Assembly (NCBI RefSeq): GCF_030035675.1
Contig: NC_084483.1
Span: 1-64,000 of the forward strand
Origin: Rhineura floridana
Taxonomy: Eukaryota; Chordata; Lepidosauria; Squamata; Rhineuridae
DNA length: 64,000 nucleotides
Direction: 5' to 3'
This document shows positions 47,801-58,009 of this stretch, piece after piece. The stretch's first letter is position 1. Each line of letters begins with the position of its first letter. The notes beneath the pieces are model-generated. The model had not been told where the DNA came from. It saw nothing but the letters and a program-made list of their open reading frames with translations, and made no database searches. Both the position numbers and the translations under genes were made by a program.

Positions 47801-48737
47801 AGTGGGCTGTTGGAACCAGGGCTTGTGCCAGAGGGCAGCCAGGTTGAGACCTGGCCGAGGGCCCCTGTTGCCCAGAGGGGCCCCTAAAGGTCCCTTCCTT
47901 AGGGTGGGAGGGTAACGCTCCTATTCCATGATCTGTGGCTATGTCGGGTCCTGCAATCCAACCCTGCTACAGATCACAGAAAGGGAGCTCCCAGGTACCC
48001 TCCCCAGTACGGAAAGAGTGGGCTTCTGTCAGCCATCCTGCCCCATCTAACACTCGTGTGAATGCCGTGTCCGTGTGCCTGCCATTACCCAAGATGGCGT
48101 TGGGAGCTTCCCTAAGAGACTGAAACCCTTGCTGCCATCTTGGTTGATGGCAGACATGTGTGCTACATGCATGTCATTCACGTGACATGAGAAGTAGGTG
48201 GGGCACGCAGGCGAGCTTATTAGCCTCGCATTGCCTGTATGGGGTGTGTGTTGGGCTACAGCACCATGGGCCTGGGATAGACTGGTGCCCAAGGGCCCAG
48301 TCATGCCTGCTGCCGTCCCTGGTTGGAACAAGATTTCTTGTGGTTGGGGTGGGGCTCCTGGGCACACCATAGCTCACTTTGTCTCTTCTCATGATTACAA
48401 CCTAAAATATCTTAATTTTTATTACATTTATATCTCACCTTTACTCAGAGCTCAACATGGTGTACATAGTTTTCCCTGTCCCCATTTTGTCCTCGCAACA
48501 ACTCCATCATGCCAGTTTGGCTGAGAGGCTGTGACTGGCCCAAAGTCACCCAGTGAGCTTCATGGATGAGTGAAGGTTTTAAACCCTGGTCTCCAAGGTC
48601 CTAGCCAAACACCTGTCCGCAAGTTGCTCAATTGGTAACTTACAGATGTGGCAGGGTGTTCATGCAACTTCTGCATTTGCTGTCATTCAGATTTTGCAGC
48701 TCTCTCTCAGAAAATGAAATGGGTTTATTTTTTCCAG
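44844..48737 (+). other. CNRIP1: CNRIP1 intron 2
   Basis: The donor is gtagtgta and the acceptor is tttttccag. It contains a short 31-bp direct duplication around 45,859-45,912 (agcaagagctagcaaatcta twice), a fold-back MITE piece near 45,486-45,530 and a MIR-like SINE at 48,410-48,615. The rest is not recognised and shows no convincing exon. Confidence 0.75.
48410..48615 (-). mobile_element. MIR-like tRNA SINE, reverse orientation
   Basis: The plus strand shows the tail attacatttatatctcacct first, then tgactggcccaaagtcaccc and finally aaaccctggtctccaagg from the tRNA-like head. The SINE therefore reads on the minus strand. It matches the copy at 37.6-37.8 kb. Confidence 0.65.
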
Positions 48738-48902
48738 GTCACTGACATTGGTGCTTTTGAAACAGTCTGGCAAGTCAAATTCTACAACTACCACAAGCGA
48801 GATCATTGTCAATGGGGAAACAACTTTGCATGCATTGAATACGAGTGCAAGCCCAATGAGACCCGCAGCCTCATGTGGATAAACAAAGAAACCTTCCTCT
48901 GA
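48738..48902 (+). CDS. CNRIP1: CNRIP1 coding exon 3 (C-terminus)
   Basis: It encodes 54 residues beginning [20 protein letters not shown] and ending [10 protein letters not shown], then [23 protein letters not shown] and [15 protein letters not shown] are signature blocks of CNRIP1. The last residues (KETFL) match the usual C-terminus, so the gene is complete. The exon starts in phase 0 after cag. No damaging change is visible in any of the three exons. Confidence 0.96.
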   Translation, partial: VTDIGAFETVWQVKFYNYHKRDHCQWGNNFACIEYECKPNETRSLMWINKETFL

Positions 48903-49482
48903 AGCAAAGTGAGACCCATGTGGTTGAACAACCTCTTGGTAAAAGAGCCTATCTTCAAACCAGTACAAAGCCTTAACAGAGGCACTCCACATAGATGCTT
49001 TTGTTGGACAAACAAGACTACAATGCAAACCACACTTACTTGGGGATAAGTTTCTTTTGAAATCAATGGGACTTACTTCCAAGTGAATGTGTTTCAGATT
49101 GTGTATAAAAAATTAGCATTGCTAGGATTAACATTTACCCACCCAAAATTGGCTATCGCTATAGGAACATAGCAGATGTGTCTATCAAGGTCTGGAGGCT
49201 CCTCCCTATTTTATCCTCCGTTGCAATATGTTGTGGCTGCTTCTGCGTTTTTGGTTTAAGGCTGTGTACACAATTCTGTTTACTCTGCATCCAGTGTGTT
49301 CCTATGACTGATTTGGGAAGCAGTGTCCACATGGCATTGGCCACAATCCATATCTATCCTGTTGTTTCTTATGAAACACTGCATTTGATGCATTTTTCCC
49401 CAAACCAGCTTTGATGCAAATTGACAGAATGAATGACCTACCTATGTTTTAAGCTGGTAATGTGTATACAGCCTGAATCATT

Positions 49483-49994
49483 GGCCACATTCACACTGCA
49501 CACTTATTCCACTTTACAGTCATAGCATCCCCCAAAGAATTCAGGGAAGTGTAGTTAGTGAAGGGTGCTGGGAGTTGTTTATATTTATATGGACTGCCTT
49601 CAAGTCGATTCCGACTCATGGGCGACCCTATGAATAGGGTTTTCAGGGTAAGCAATATTCAGAGGGCGTTTACCATTGCCTCCCTCTGAGGCTAAGAGGC
49701 CTCCCATTGAGCTTCATGGCTGTGTGGGGATTTGAACCCTGGTCTCCCAGGTCATAGTCCAACACCTTAACCACTACACCACACTTTCTTAATCTCCTCA
49801 GAGAGCTACAATTCCCAGAAATTTCTGGGAAGAGGACTGACTGTGAAACCACTCAGAATTGTGCTACAGCTCTCTGAGGAAAATAGGAGTTTCCTAACAA
49901 CTCTCAGCACCTTTCATACACTACACTTCCCAGGATTCTTTAGGGGAAGCCATGGCTGCTTAATGTGGAATAAATGTATAGGGTGAATGTGGCC
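49483..49994. mobile_element. Palindromic MITE interrupted by a SINE
   Basis: The left end, GGCCACATTCAC with acttattccac, is mirrored by the right end, gtggaataaatg and GTGAATGTGGCC. Inside, agagagctacaattcccaga and ctacagctctctgagg form a second inverted pair. The MITE continues on both sides of a tRNA SINE at about 49,578-49,788. Fragments of the same MITE lie at 25.2 and 38.2 kb. Confidence 0.75.
49578..49788 (-). mobile_element. tRNA-headed SINE nested in the MITE
   Basis: On the minus strand it begins gtggtgtagtggttaaggtg (A-box region), followed by the B-box ggttcaaatcc. The body runs through gaggcaatggtaaac to the 3' end aagtcgattccgact on the plus strand. The 3' part includes the cttcaagtcgattccgactc word that also ends the BovB copies (cgacttgaaggca), suggesting a BovB-mobilised SINE. 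Confidence 0.75.
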
Positions 49995-50471
49995 TCTCTG
50001 TTCCTTCATCCTAGTTAGTTACTGCTGCCATGTGGCCTAGCTGCCATGTGCCATAAATGTCAATACACCTACCTATCTACATCCTCCTAGTAATATCTTT
50101 CTACGACGGCATGCAGGAAGAATGCAAATTCCAAATGACTGTACATTTGGTGACGTAATAGCCACAGCCCTATTCAGCTTAGTTTTCCCAGAAGGTGGGG
50201 AGAGTGCCATTGTTGAATGTTGTAGAATATTTCCTATCCTATTTTTTTGTTAATGTTTCCCAGTCTCTGAAACAACTTTCAACCAACAGTAGAGATAGAA
50301 CTCTCGACAAACACATAAAGAGAGTGGTGAAGCAATACATCTGTATTTTTTTTCTGAGTTAGTTGCGTAAAATGGTAATACCTGAATATGCTGTACAGTA
50401 TAATGGTCATTTATCAAGCCCATTGAATTTTCAGATTACCTGTTTCAGTGGTATTTTTATATGTAAAATGA

Positions 50472-50477
50472 AATAAA
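50472..50477 (+). promoter_or_regulatory. CNRIP1: Candidate polyadenylation signal (proximal)
   Basis: Canonical AATAAA, 1,570 bp after the CNRIP1 stop. Confidence 0.45.
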
Positions 50478-50815
50478 ACTTGGCTACTGGTCACTTTTGA
50501 GCTGCAACCACTCTGTTGCACCCAAACAACAGTCTTTCAGGTCAAACATAATCGCTACAGGGCTCTTTCCAGGTAAAAGGAAAATTGCGTAAGCTTGTGC
50601 AGGACTCTGAATGCTGGTGCTATGTCCTCTGTAAAGCTGTTTACAAAGCTGTGGCAAAAGAGAAGCACAGTCTGTATATCTAATAAAATTAAATAGGTGA
50701 GAAGTCGCTTCCCTTATTGGACAAAGGTGGTCATGTGTCTGTGTTACTTTGCATATCAGCTGTACTCCTATTGTTCATGTGAATAATATAAATTGTTATA
50801 ACTTTTGACCTTTGT

Positions 50816-50821
50816 AATAAA
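50816..50821 (+). promoter_or_regulatory. CNRIP1: Candidate polyadenylation signal (distal)
   Basis: Canonical AATAAA, 1,914 bp after the stop, followed by a GT/T-rich stretch (gtgtttcctccaggtttta) suitable as a downstream element. Confidence 0.45.
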
Positions 50822-50982
50822 GGAGTTAGAAATTGGTGTTTCCTCCAGGTTTTATTCCATTTAACTAATGTTCATGCCAATAGCCTAAGATAAGTGACCT
50901 TTTTAGGTTAGGTATCCTTAGGCCAATTAGGTGGCTGTGCAGGCTTTGCATGTGTTTCAAAAGTGTCTTTTGGCTTCAATAT

Positions 50983-51094
50983 TTGTCCTCCTCAATTTCC
51001 CAGGAAATATTCAGCGTGAGGATAGTGAAATGGATAGTTTGTCCTCCTCAATTTCCCAGGAAATATTCAGCGTGAGGATAGTGAAATGGATAGT
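50983..51094 (+). repeat. Perfect 56-bp tandem duplication
   Basis: The unit starting ttgtcctcctcaatttccca and ending aatggatagt occurs twice back to back (50,983-51,038 and 51,039-51,094) without a difference. It is a recent local duplication. Confidence 0.92.
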
Positions 51095-51646
51095 CAAAAC
51101 AGCTTTGGGGAACCTGTGCCCTCCCAGCTGCTGTGGAGCCCTACTTCCATCAGTTCTAGGCAGCCTAGGCAGTGGGCAGGGATGATGGGAGGCATAGTCC
51201 ATCATCACCAGGCTTCTCATCAGCAATACTTAATAGTAGGGATGGGGAAATGGTTGGGAATCTTTGGCTGAGGGTGTACATTGGGATTAAAACTATTTTT
51301 TGCCTATTCAATTTGACAGTTTTAAACACAATCACTGCAGATATTTGAATAATATTGAAGCCCATCCTGCGCATTTGATATAGGGCAGCATAAAATCTGA
51401 ACTTGAAGTACACTCGCTTGGATTGAGTTTCACCATAAATTGCTGTTAGTCACACTTCTTTTTTTAAAAATAGTGTGACTTAAGTTCTCAAAGCAAGATT
51501 ACTACATTAGGATACACAGATCCAGTTTACATGTAAATCACAGGTGCTTTATTTGTGTGAGGTGTGTACTATATTGCACTGACGCAAAAGGCTCACAGTG
51601 ATAATTACCCTGTTTTCTGATCTTAGCAGACAGGTTTTTCTTAACG

Positions 51647-51991
51647 CAGTGGTTCCCAAATTTTTTTTCTCCATGGACCACTTGAAAATTGCTGATAGTC
51701 TTGGTGGGCTACTTAATAATTTTTCAGCCTGTTGTACCAGTTGTAATGCACTGTGTGATTTTTACATTTTGATTGCAAATGCAGTATGATTTTTAATTGT
51801 TTTATTGCTTCTTTCATTTCTTATATTGTATTACAATGTGTGTGCCATAGAATTTAAATTGTAATATAAGATGCAATATAAGGAATAAAAGAAGCAATAC
51901 AAATACAATTAAAAATCAATATGAACATTTAATGCAGATATGCCATGGACCGCTTGCATGAAGCTCATGGACCACAATTTGAGAACCCCTG
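51647..51991. mobile_element. hAT-type MITE
   Basis: The ends are CAGTGGTTCCCAAATT and, at the right, AATTTGAGAACCCCTG. The inner parts are also inverted copies (tttttaattgttttattgct against the aataaaagaagcaatac region). The 8-bp flanks, tcttaacg and atttaagg, agree at five positions, as expected for an old hAT target duplication. It has no coding capacity. Confidence 0.75.
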
Positions 51992-52112
51992 ATTTAAGGT
52001 GTATTGAAGGTATACAGAGCTTTATGATGAAATACTGCTTTTGTGAGCCTCATCCCATATCACAGTCTAGCTTTTTGGCCAGTTAAACCATGATGCATTT
52101 TATTTCCACAAT

Positions 52113-52245
52113 ATAATCCAACCTTTTGGTCCTCCAGATGTTGTTGAATTACAACTCCTGCCCTCCCTGACCCTTGGCCATGCTTTCTGAGGCTGATGGG
52201 AGTTGCAGTTCAGCAACATCTAAAGAGCCAAAGGTTCCTCACACC
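52113..52245. mobile_element. Fold-back MITE (ccctccagatgtt type)
   Basis: The left arm, ttggtcctccagatgttgtt, and the right arm, cagcaacatctaaagagcca, surround cttggccatgctttctgagg. It is the same element as at 43.9 kb. Confidence 0.7.
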
Positions 52246-52249
52246 TGCT

Positions 52250-55200
52250 GTAATTTGTCATCCCTATGAGAGGCATAAGAGATCCAAACACCCCCCAATG
52301 CAGTGAAAGAATGTGTGAGGGCAATGTGGGCTTGCTGTGCCCCATCACTGGCAGTGAAAACTCTTACCTGTGTGTGTGGCTGGTGTGTAAAAGGCCTCTG
52401 TGTGCATTCTAATGTATATACGCTTGGAGTTCTTGCATATGAGAGACCTGGCCCAATCAGAGGTGTATGTAGGAGGGGTGCCATAAACCTCCTTACCCTC
52501 AGTAGGCTACAAAGATTGGTAACCTGACCATTAATAGTTGAACAATTAGCTGGACAGAATATCCTTGTTTTTCCCAACCCTTCTCTTGTGGTTGTTGTCA
52601 TGGGAGTGTGACTTCTCCAAATCATCAAACTCCAATGCAAAAGAGCAAATAGTGGCACCCTAATGGGAAACCACTGCTGGGCACCAGCTTTCCAGAGCAG
52701 TTCATAGATGTTGTATGCATGGAGCCAGGGGTGTAATCATCCAGGGTCCCAAGGGGTCTTAGACTCCTTACTTTTTTGGGAGCAGGGTCCCTATGTTTTC
52801 AGTGTCCTTTCCTGGTGATTGGAGCTAGAGTGAAAGGAGGCAAGTCAGTCACTAAGAAGACTCTTCTAAATAACTAACACTCTCCTTAGTATGGCAATCA
52901 AGTAAGTAAACTCAGGAAAGGAAGTTCCTTACCTTACAGCATCTTAGTATATACGTCCAGGTACATGCACAGAAAATAATAGATCTAGTTGAAATGTAAA
53001 ACATGGAGATCTCCATTGATCTTTGCAATGCATCACTAAGGAAAAGTACTCCAAACAAGTAAGAGACTTAAAGCTACTTTTATTGCATAGAAGGGGAGTG
53101 GCTATAAGGGGGTGTAGTGTGACCATCATAAAGGGACCCTGCACTTGTGAATTTACCACTACACTACTGCATGGAGCTCCATGTACTACTGTGTGTGCCT
53201 CAACCTATACTGAGGACCAAGAAAGTTGAGGATGTTCAAAATGTCTGAGATACTGTGTCTGTTCACTTACTGTCACTGCCTTACAGAGCTTCACCTCCTT
53301 CCATGTTTTAATCATGTCTTGCAGATTTATCACCTAGTTTTCCTACCTTTTATTTTTTATTTTTTTCATTTATTAAATTTATATCCCACCCTTCCTCCCA
53401 GTTGGAGCCCAGGGCAGCAAACAAAACCTTTTGCAATAAAACTATTTGCTCTCCTGTCCTCTTTTGGACTTTCCAAAGGCATCTTGCCCTTCACAGTGGG
53501 AAACAAGATGCTGGACTAGGTAGGACTTTGGCCTGAGGCAGCAGGGCCCTTTTATGTCCTTAAACAACGCTGAGGGCTTTATAGTAATTTTGCCTTCCAA
53601 ATATTTGGGTCAAGGCAGTGGGACTTGTAACATCACATGCAGTAATCCAGCCTTAAATGTATTATGTGCTCTGTATTTGTGCAATACTACCCTCACTTCA
53701 TGGCTTCTACTTCTCTTAAGACTGCGAATGGCAAAAGCTCCACTGTGTGGTATGTGTTCCTCAGAGACATAGCATGCATGCCCAAAAAAGGAGAAATGTG
53801 GGTCATTACTGTGGTATAGATACAGGGGGAGACCTCTGCAGGTGAAGAGTAGATAGCCTACTTTGCTCCAATGAGAGAGGCTTGTGATCTTGGTGTTTGT
53901 AACTCCAAACTGGCAGGAAGACTTTATTTGATTGTCCACATTGGTAAGCTTGGCCATCATTTTCTAGATGAATATTAAACCTCATAGCTTAATCAAAAAG
54001 CCAGACACAAAAGGAGAAACACAAGCATGAAAGAGGAGGGTCCTGTAAGCAGATAATACCTGGCCAAGAAGGCACACCTTACAAGCTGAGATTGAAGCAT
54101 GGGGACAGTCTGTGGAATGGAGAATTTTATGTATGGGATAGAGAAGGACTTAGAGAACTGTCTTACTTAGTGATGGAAGAACTGACCCAACTGGAATTCA
54201 GAATAAAGCTGCTGGTTTATGAGTCCATTGGTATAACCAGATGAATGCTCTTCTATTCAAAACACTTTTATAAGATGGCTAAATTTCAGTACATGCAATT
54301 CTCCTCTGCATAAATATTTGACAGACTGCGCATATTAGGAACAAGGCATGCTTGGCACGACATTCTTTTTCTACCCTTGTGTATTGCGAGATATTCTCTG
54401 ATTGGCCATTTTCATTTGGTTTGCTTACAAATTGATTAGGTTGGCATGGAGCCAAAGGTGGAGGCAGTGGCTGTGAAGGCGCAAGCCACCACAGTGTTGT
54501 TGCCTGTTCAGTGGAGGGCTAGGTGTGGTACAACTCCTACCAGTTACTCTGCCAGCCCCAGACAGTCTGGCTGCTTATTCATACCAATCACACAGATTGT
54601 GCATGAGCAGAAAAGACAAAATACCTTGTAATAAGCCTTCATTTTAATCATGAATCATATTACAATTTTTATGCAATGGAGGAAGAGCTTGTTATACATA
54701 TAGGAATTATGAATAGCCTGGATTTGGAGTATAAGCCAAAGTATTTTAGTATCAGCATCCTTGCTAGTCATAGGTCACTGATCACAATACGTGGTGGCCA
54801 GCCCAGACTGTGATCACTGTTACAATGAATAGCTTGGAGGAACCATCCAATGGGTTAATTGCGCACTGGGAAGCATGATCACCAAAGACAGAGACAGATC
54901 CCTGGAAAGAGTTACCAAAGAATTTCAGGCTTTAGCTTCTCAGTCATTTATACACTTCACATATACTGCCTTTAATAATATACGTCTACCATTTAGTACA
55001 TTTGTGTATCTCTTGAACAATTTCAATCCATAAGTAGCTAGTGGATGTGAAGGGGGGTGGGCTGCTTGTGTAAGTTTTGCTTCTAAATTAGCAATGCTAC
55101 CATTTTAGTGCAACCTCTTTTGCTGTCACATTTTTATTTATTTAAAAATTAGGCTGCTTTTCTGGGAAATGCCCTTCCAAAGCACCTTATAATTAAATAT

Positions 55201-55570
55201 AATACAATATTAAAAATACTTCTTAAAATTTAAAACTACAATTCAGTTACACACTATTTATTTATTAAAACCAAACTGGAAATAATATAATTCAAACAAA
55301 AGATGCATAAAGGCAGAAGAACTTCAAAGTGTTGCTGGTCGTGAGTAAACATTCTTTATCTTTTACTTAAGAAGATTGTGTCTGTAATTATTTGTGTCTG
55401 AGGGAAAGGGTGAACTGGTTGATTCTCATTCTGCTGCTTGCATTTACATTTCTGCTAAGAAATAGGACCACAAAACTATTCCTGTTTCACATATTTTAAA
55501 ATACCAAACAGGTTATGGTTAGCCCAGAAATAAGTTGAGAATTAAACCAAATTTTTTGGGTTTCATTTTG
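52250..55570. other. Mostly unrecognised non-coding sequence
   Basis: I see no exon of a known gene. A reverse-oriented LINE/SINE tail lies at about 53,352-53,420 (catttattaaatttatatcc). The other short open frames here show no recognisable domain. Confidence 0.5.
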
Positions 55571-55599
55571 AGTATTTTTGGCGTATTTTTGTTTTCCCT

Positions 55600-56600
55600 C
55601 TTTGCCCTGTTACCAGGCATTAGTTTTAAAGAGACTTTTGGCTGCTGTTTTTCTGAGATGTATTAGCAAACCAAAGCCCTTCTCAGACCAGCAAGAAAGA
55701 ATGTATCAGCATAACAATAGAGGTTTTGCCAGACTGCCAGAGCTAACTGCTGTTAACTTTGAACAATGGAAAAGCAGGATTAAAATTATTCTGGGTGCAG
55801 AAAAGGCTCTTTCCTGTATCGAGGAACCTAAACCAGAGGAAGGTCCCCAAGAAATAAGCATTTGGCAGAGCTTCCACCAGGCAAGAAAGCCATAGGATGC
55901 AGATGGGCTTTCAAGGTGAAGCAAGATGCAGGAGGAGAAATTGAACGCTACAAAGCAAGACTAGTTGCCAAAGGTTTCCTGCAGAAATACGGAGAGGAGT
56001 ATGATGCTATTTTGCTTCTGTTGTACATGCAACAACCTCCAGGCTTCATGAACCAGAAGCGAGCACATCTTGTATGCAAACTTAAAAAGGGCTGGTATGG
56101 ACTCAAGCAAGCTGCAAGGGCCTGGAATGAGAAACTGAATAAAATGCTCAAGGAGCAAGGCTTCAAGCAAGGTGAGGTAGACCAATGCCTGTACACCAGA
56201 AGCAAAGATGGACATTTGACTTATATCCTGATGTACGCTCATGACTTGATTGATTCATGACTTCTCAACAAGATCAAGACTACACAGAAATTGTGCATCA
56301 TTTAAACAAAGAAGTTGAAATCAAAGAGTTAGGCACTGCAACATACTACCTAGGCATCCAGATTGAAAGGGAAGCAGGTGGCTCCTACCTACTCAACCAA
56401 AAGCAAATGACTGTTGAACTTTTAGAGACTCTAGAACTCAAAGATGCCTATCCTGTAGCAATGCCCATGGCAACAGACTTCCTTAAAGACAATGATGTAG
56501 GTGAACCTTTACCAAATAACAAGTATAGAACAGCAATAGGAAAGCTTCTGTACTTAACCACAAACACCAGACCTGACATAGCAGTAGGGATCTTATGTAG
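55600..56600 (+). mobile_element. Ty1/copia-type LTR retrotransposon fossil (broken)
   Basis: Parts seen in order are a gag-like N-terminal stretch (around 55.7-55.86 kb) and then copia-type reverse transcriptase segments. The latter include AIGCRWAFKVKQ and ERYKARLVAKGF (about 55.89-56.0 kb), KLKKGWYGLKQAARAWN, and a later YLGIQIER to GKLLYLTTNTRPDIA region (to about 56.6 kb). The middle of pol (protease, integrase) and both LTRs are missing. It is clearly broken, with several interruptions, and looks moderately old. A CR1-like tail fragment and a Penelope-like fragment abut it on the right. Confidence 0.85.
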
Positions 56601-56639
56601 GAAAACTAGCACACCCACACAAAAGGACTGGATTACTGT

Positions 56640-56705
56640 CAGACTTCCTGTGGGCATCTGGCTGGCCACTGCGAGAAAAGAGTGCTGGACTAGATGGCCA
56701 AAGGC
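56640..56705 (+). mobile_element. CR1-like 3' tail scrap
   Basis: The words cttcctgtgggcatctggct, ggccactg and gtgctggactagatgg match the 3' region of the LINE at 58.0-60.4 kb (near 60,265-60,320). Confidence 0.6.
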
Positions 56706-56849
56706 TTTTCTTAAATTTAATCCCAAGAAAGTTAAGAAGGAACCTAATTATAAAACAAACAGCAATAAAGCAATTATCATAAAGCTTTACCATAAAAACC
56801 ATATGCTGCATCTGATGGTGACTTTGCATTTGTGAAAAGTGGTTCTCTC

Positions 56850-57990
56850 TTGATTGGCTTCTTTAATGATGATAGAGACATCCGTTGCCAGATTACAAAG
56901 TGCAGCTAATTCGGAATGAGTGAAATTCGACCAAGAGTGTGGGCTAGTTGATTCAGACTTCTCTAGCTCCAGTAAAACCTTACGCTCAAACGGATGTATG
57001 CCCGGATCCATGGGACCAGGAGGCATAAAGTGAGAACGTGGACAAAAAGGAGTATGAGTGTTATTGAACTTCAAGGCTGTATCTCTGAAGAAATGGCATA
57101 ATCTAATGTTCCTGAAGAACCAAAATAGATTGAGACGAGTCTGGACGATATTGTACCGTGGAGTTGGGACAAAGGAAAGACCCTTGTTCAAATTGATTAG
57201 ACAAATTGATCACCAAAGTTTCCTCCTGGATGATCCTCATGATTGGTTGTTGTCTAATGGTCCCTTTTTCTTCAATTCACCAAAATTCCTCGAGGGCACT
57301 GGTTGTTCTTCCCTAAAAAATCAAAGGAAGATGAAGAACTGGACTCCCGTGAGAGATTTGAATCATTGCCACTGATGGCTCCCATTGAATGTTCCCATTC
57401 ATATGGTTCCCAGAATCAAAGGTGGAATCTTTGGGTCTCTCATTGAAACTGACTCTCCTTGCTTTCTTAATTAACCAAAGATATTGTTATTATCATAATC
57501 AGTTTTGTCTCTCAAATTTTTTTTATGTTTGAAGTCTTTCAGTTCTCTCTGAAACTTCTGCAGCTCTTCACACAAATTAGCTAATTTGGAGTCTAGGTTT
57601 CTAGCAACGTGTTGCGCTTTAAAGCTGTATTCAAGTTCGTCGATGGACCTCTGTAATTGCTGTTTCATTTGTGTACATGTCTCAATAATTAAAACCATAA
57701 GATCCTGGGAGCATTTGTTCAGAATGGCGCACCATTTCTGTATAAAATCTTCATTGTCTCCAGACATGCCTGGTTATTTAAGAATCCTGAGACCTCTAGG
57801 TATCTGTTTGGCTCTATCATATTCTAACAGGGTGGAAGCATGAAGTTCACTCTTAATCCTCTTTTTATGAAGTGCAACAAAATGGTGCTGTTCTTTCTTA
57901 TGTGGTGGAGAGCTAGGTTCAAAAATTTATGACTGTTCTAGCAGCTTATCCAAGCATTCCTTGGAGTAACTGAGGTAGTTGTCCCATTCC
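56850..57990 (-). mobile_element. Penelope-like element fragment
   Basis: Read on the minus strand, an N-terminal region with IPRGLRI (near 57,790), then FIQKWCAILNKCSQDLMVLI (near 57,730) is followed by NKGLSFVPTPRYN and a PFERKVLLELEKS stretch (56.96-57.19 kb), ending at SIIIKEANQ near 56,855. These are the conserved stretches leading up to the reverse transcriptase of Penelope-like elements. The catalytic core and the GIY-YIG endonuclease are absent. It is a broken, truncated copy bounded by other elements on both sides. Confidence 0.8.
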
Positions 57991-58009
57991 ATATTGGAAA
58001 CCCAAAACA

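Larger units (their letters stand above)
48903..50840 (+). other. CNRIP1: Probable CNRIP1 3' UTR
   Basis: The first plausible polyadenylation signals after the stop are aataaa at 50,472-50,477 and 50,816-50,821. The stretch includes a dispersed short repeat (about 49,010-49,110, cacacttacttggggataag) and a MITE with a nested SINE (49.5-50.0 kb). The true transcript end cannot be fixed from sequence. Confidence 0.55.

Noticed and set aside
47809-48335. Possible transposon ends gttggaaccaggg / ccctggttggaac
   Set aside because: The match is short and imperfect and there is no target duplication.
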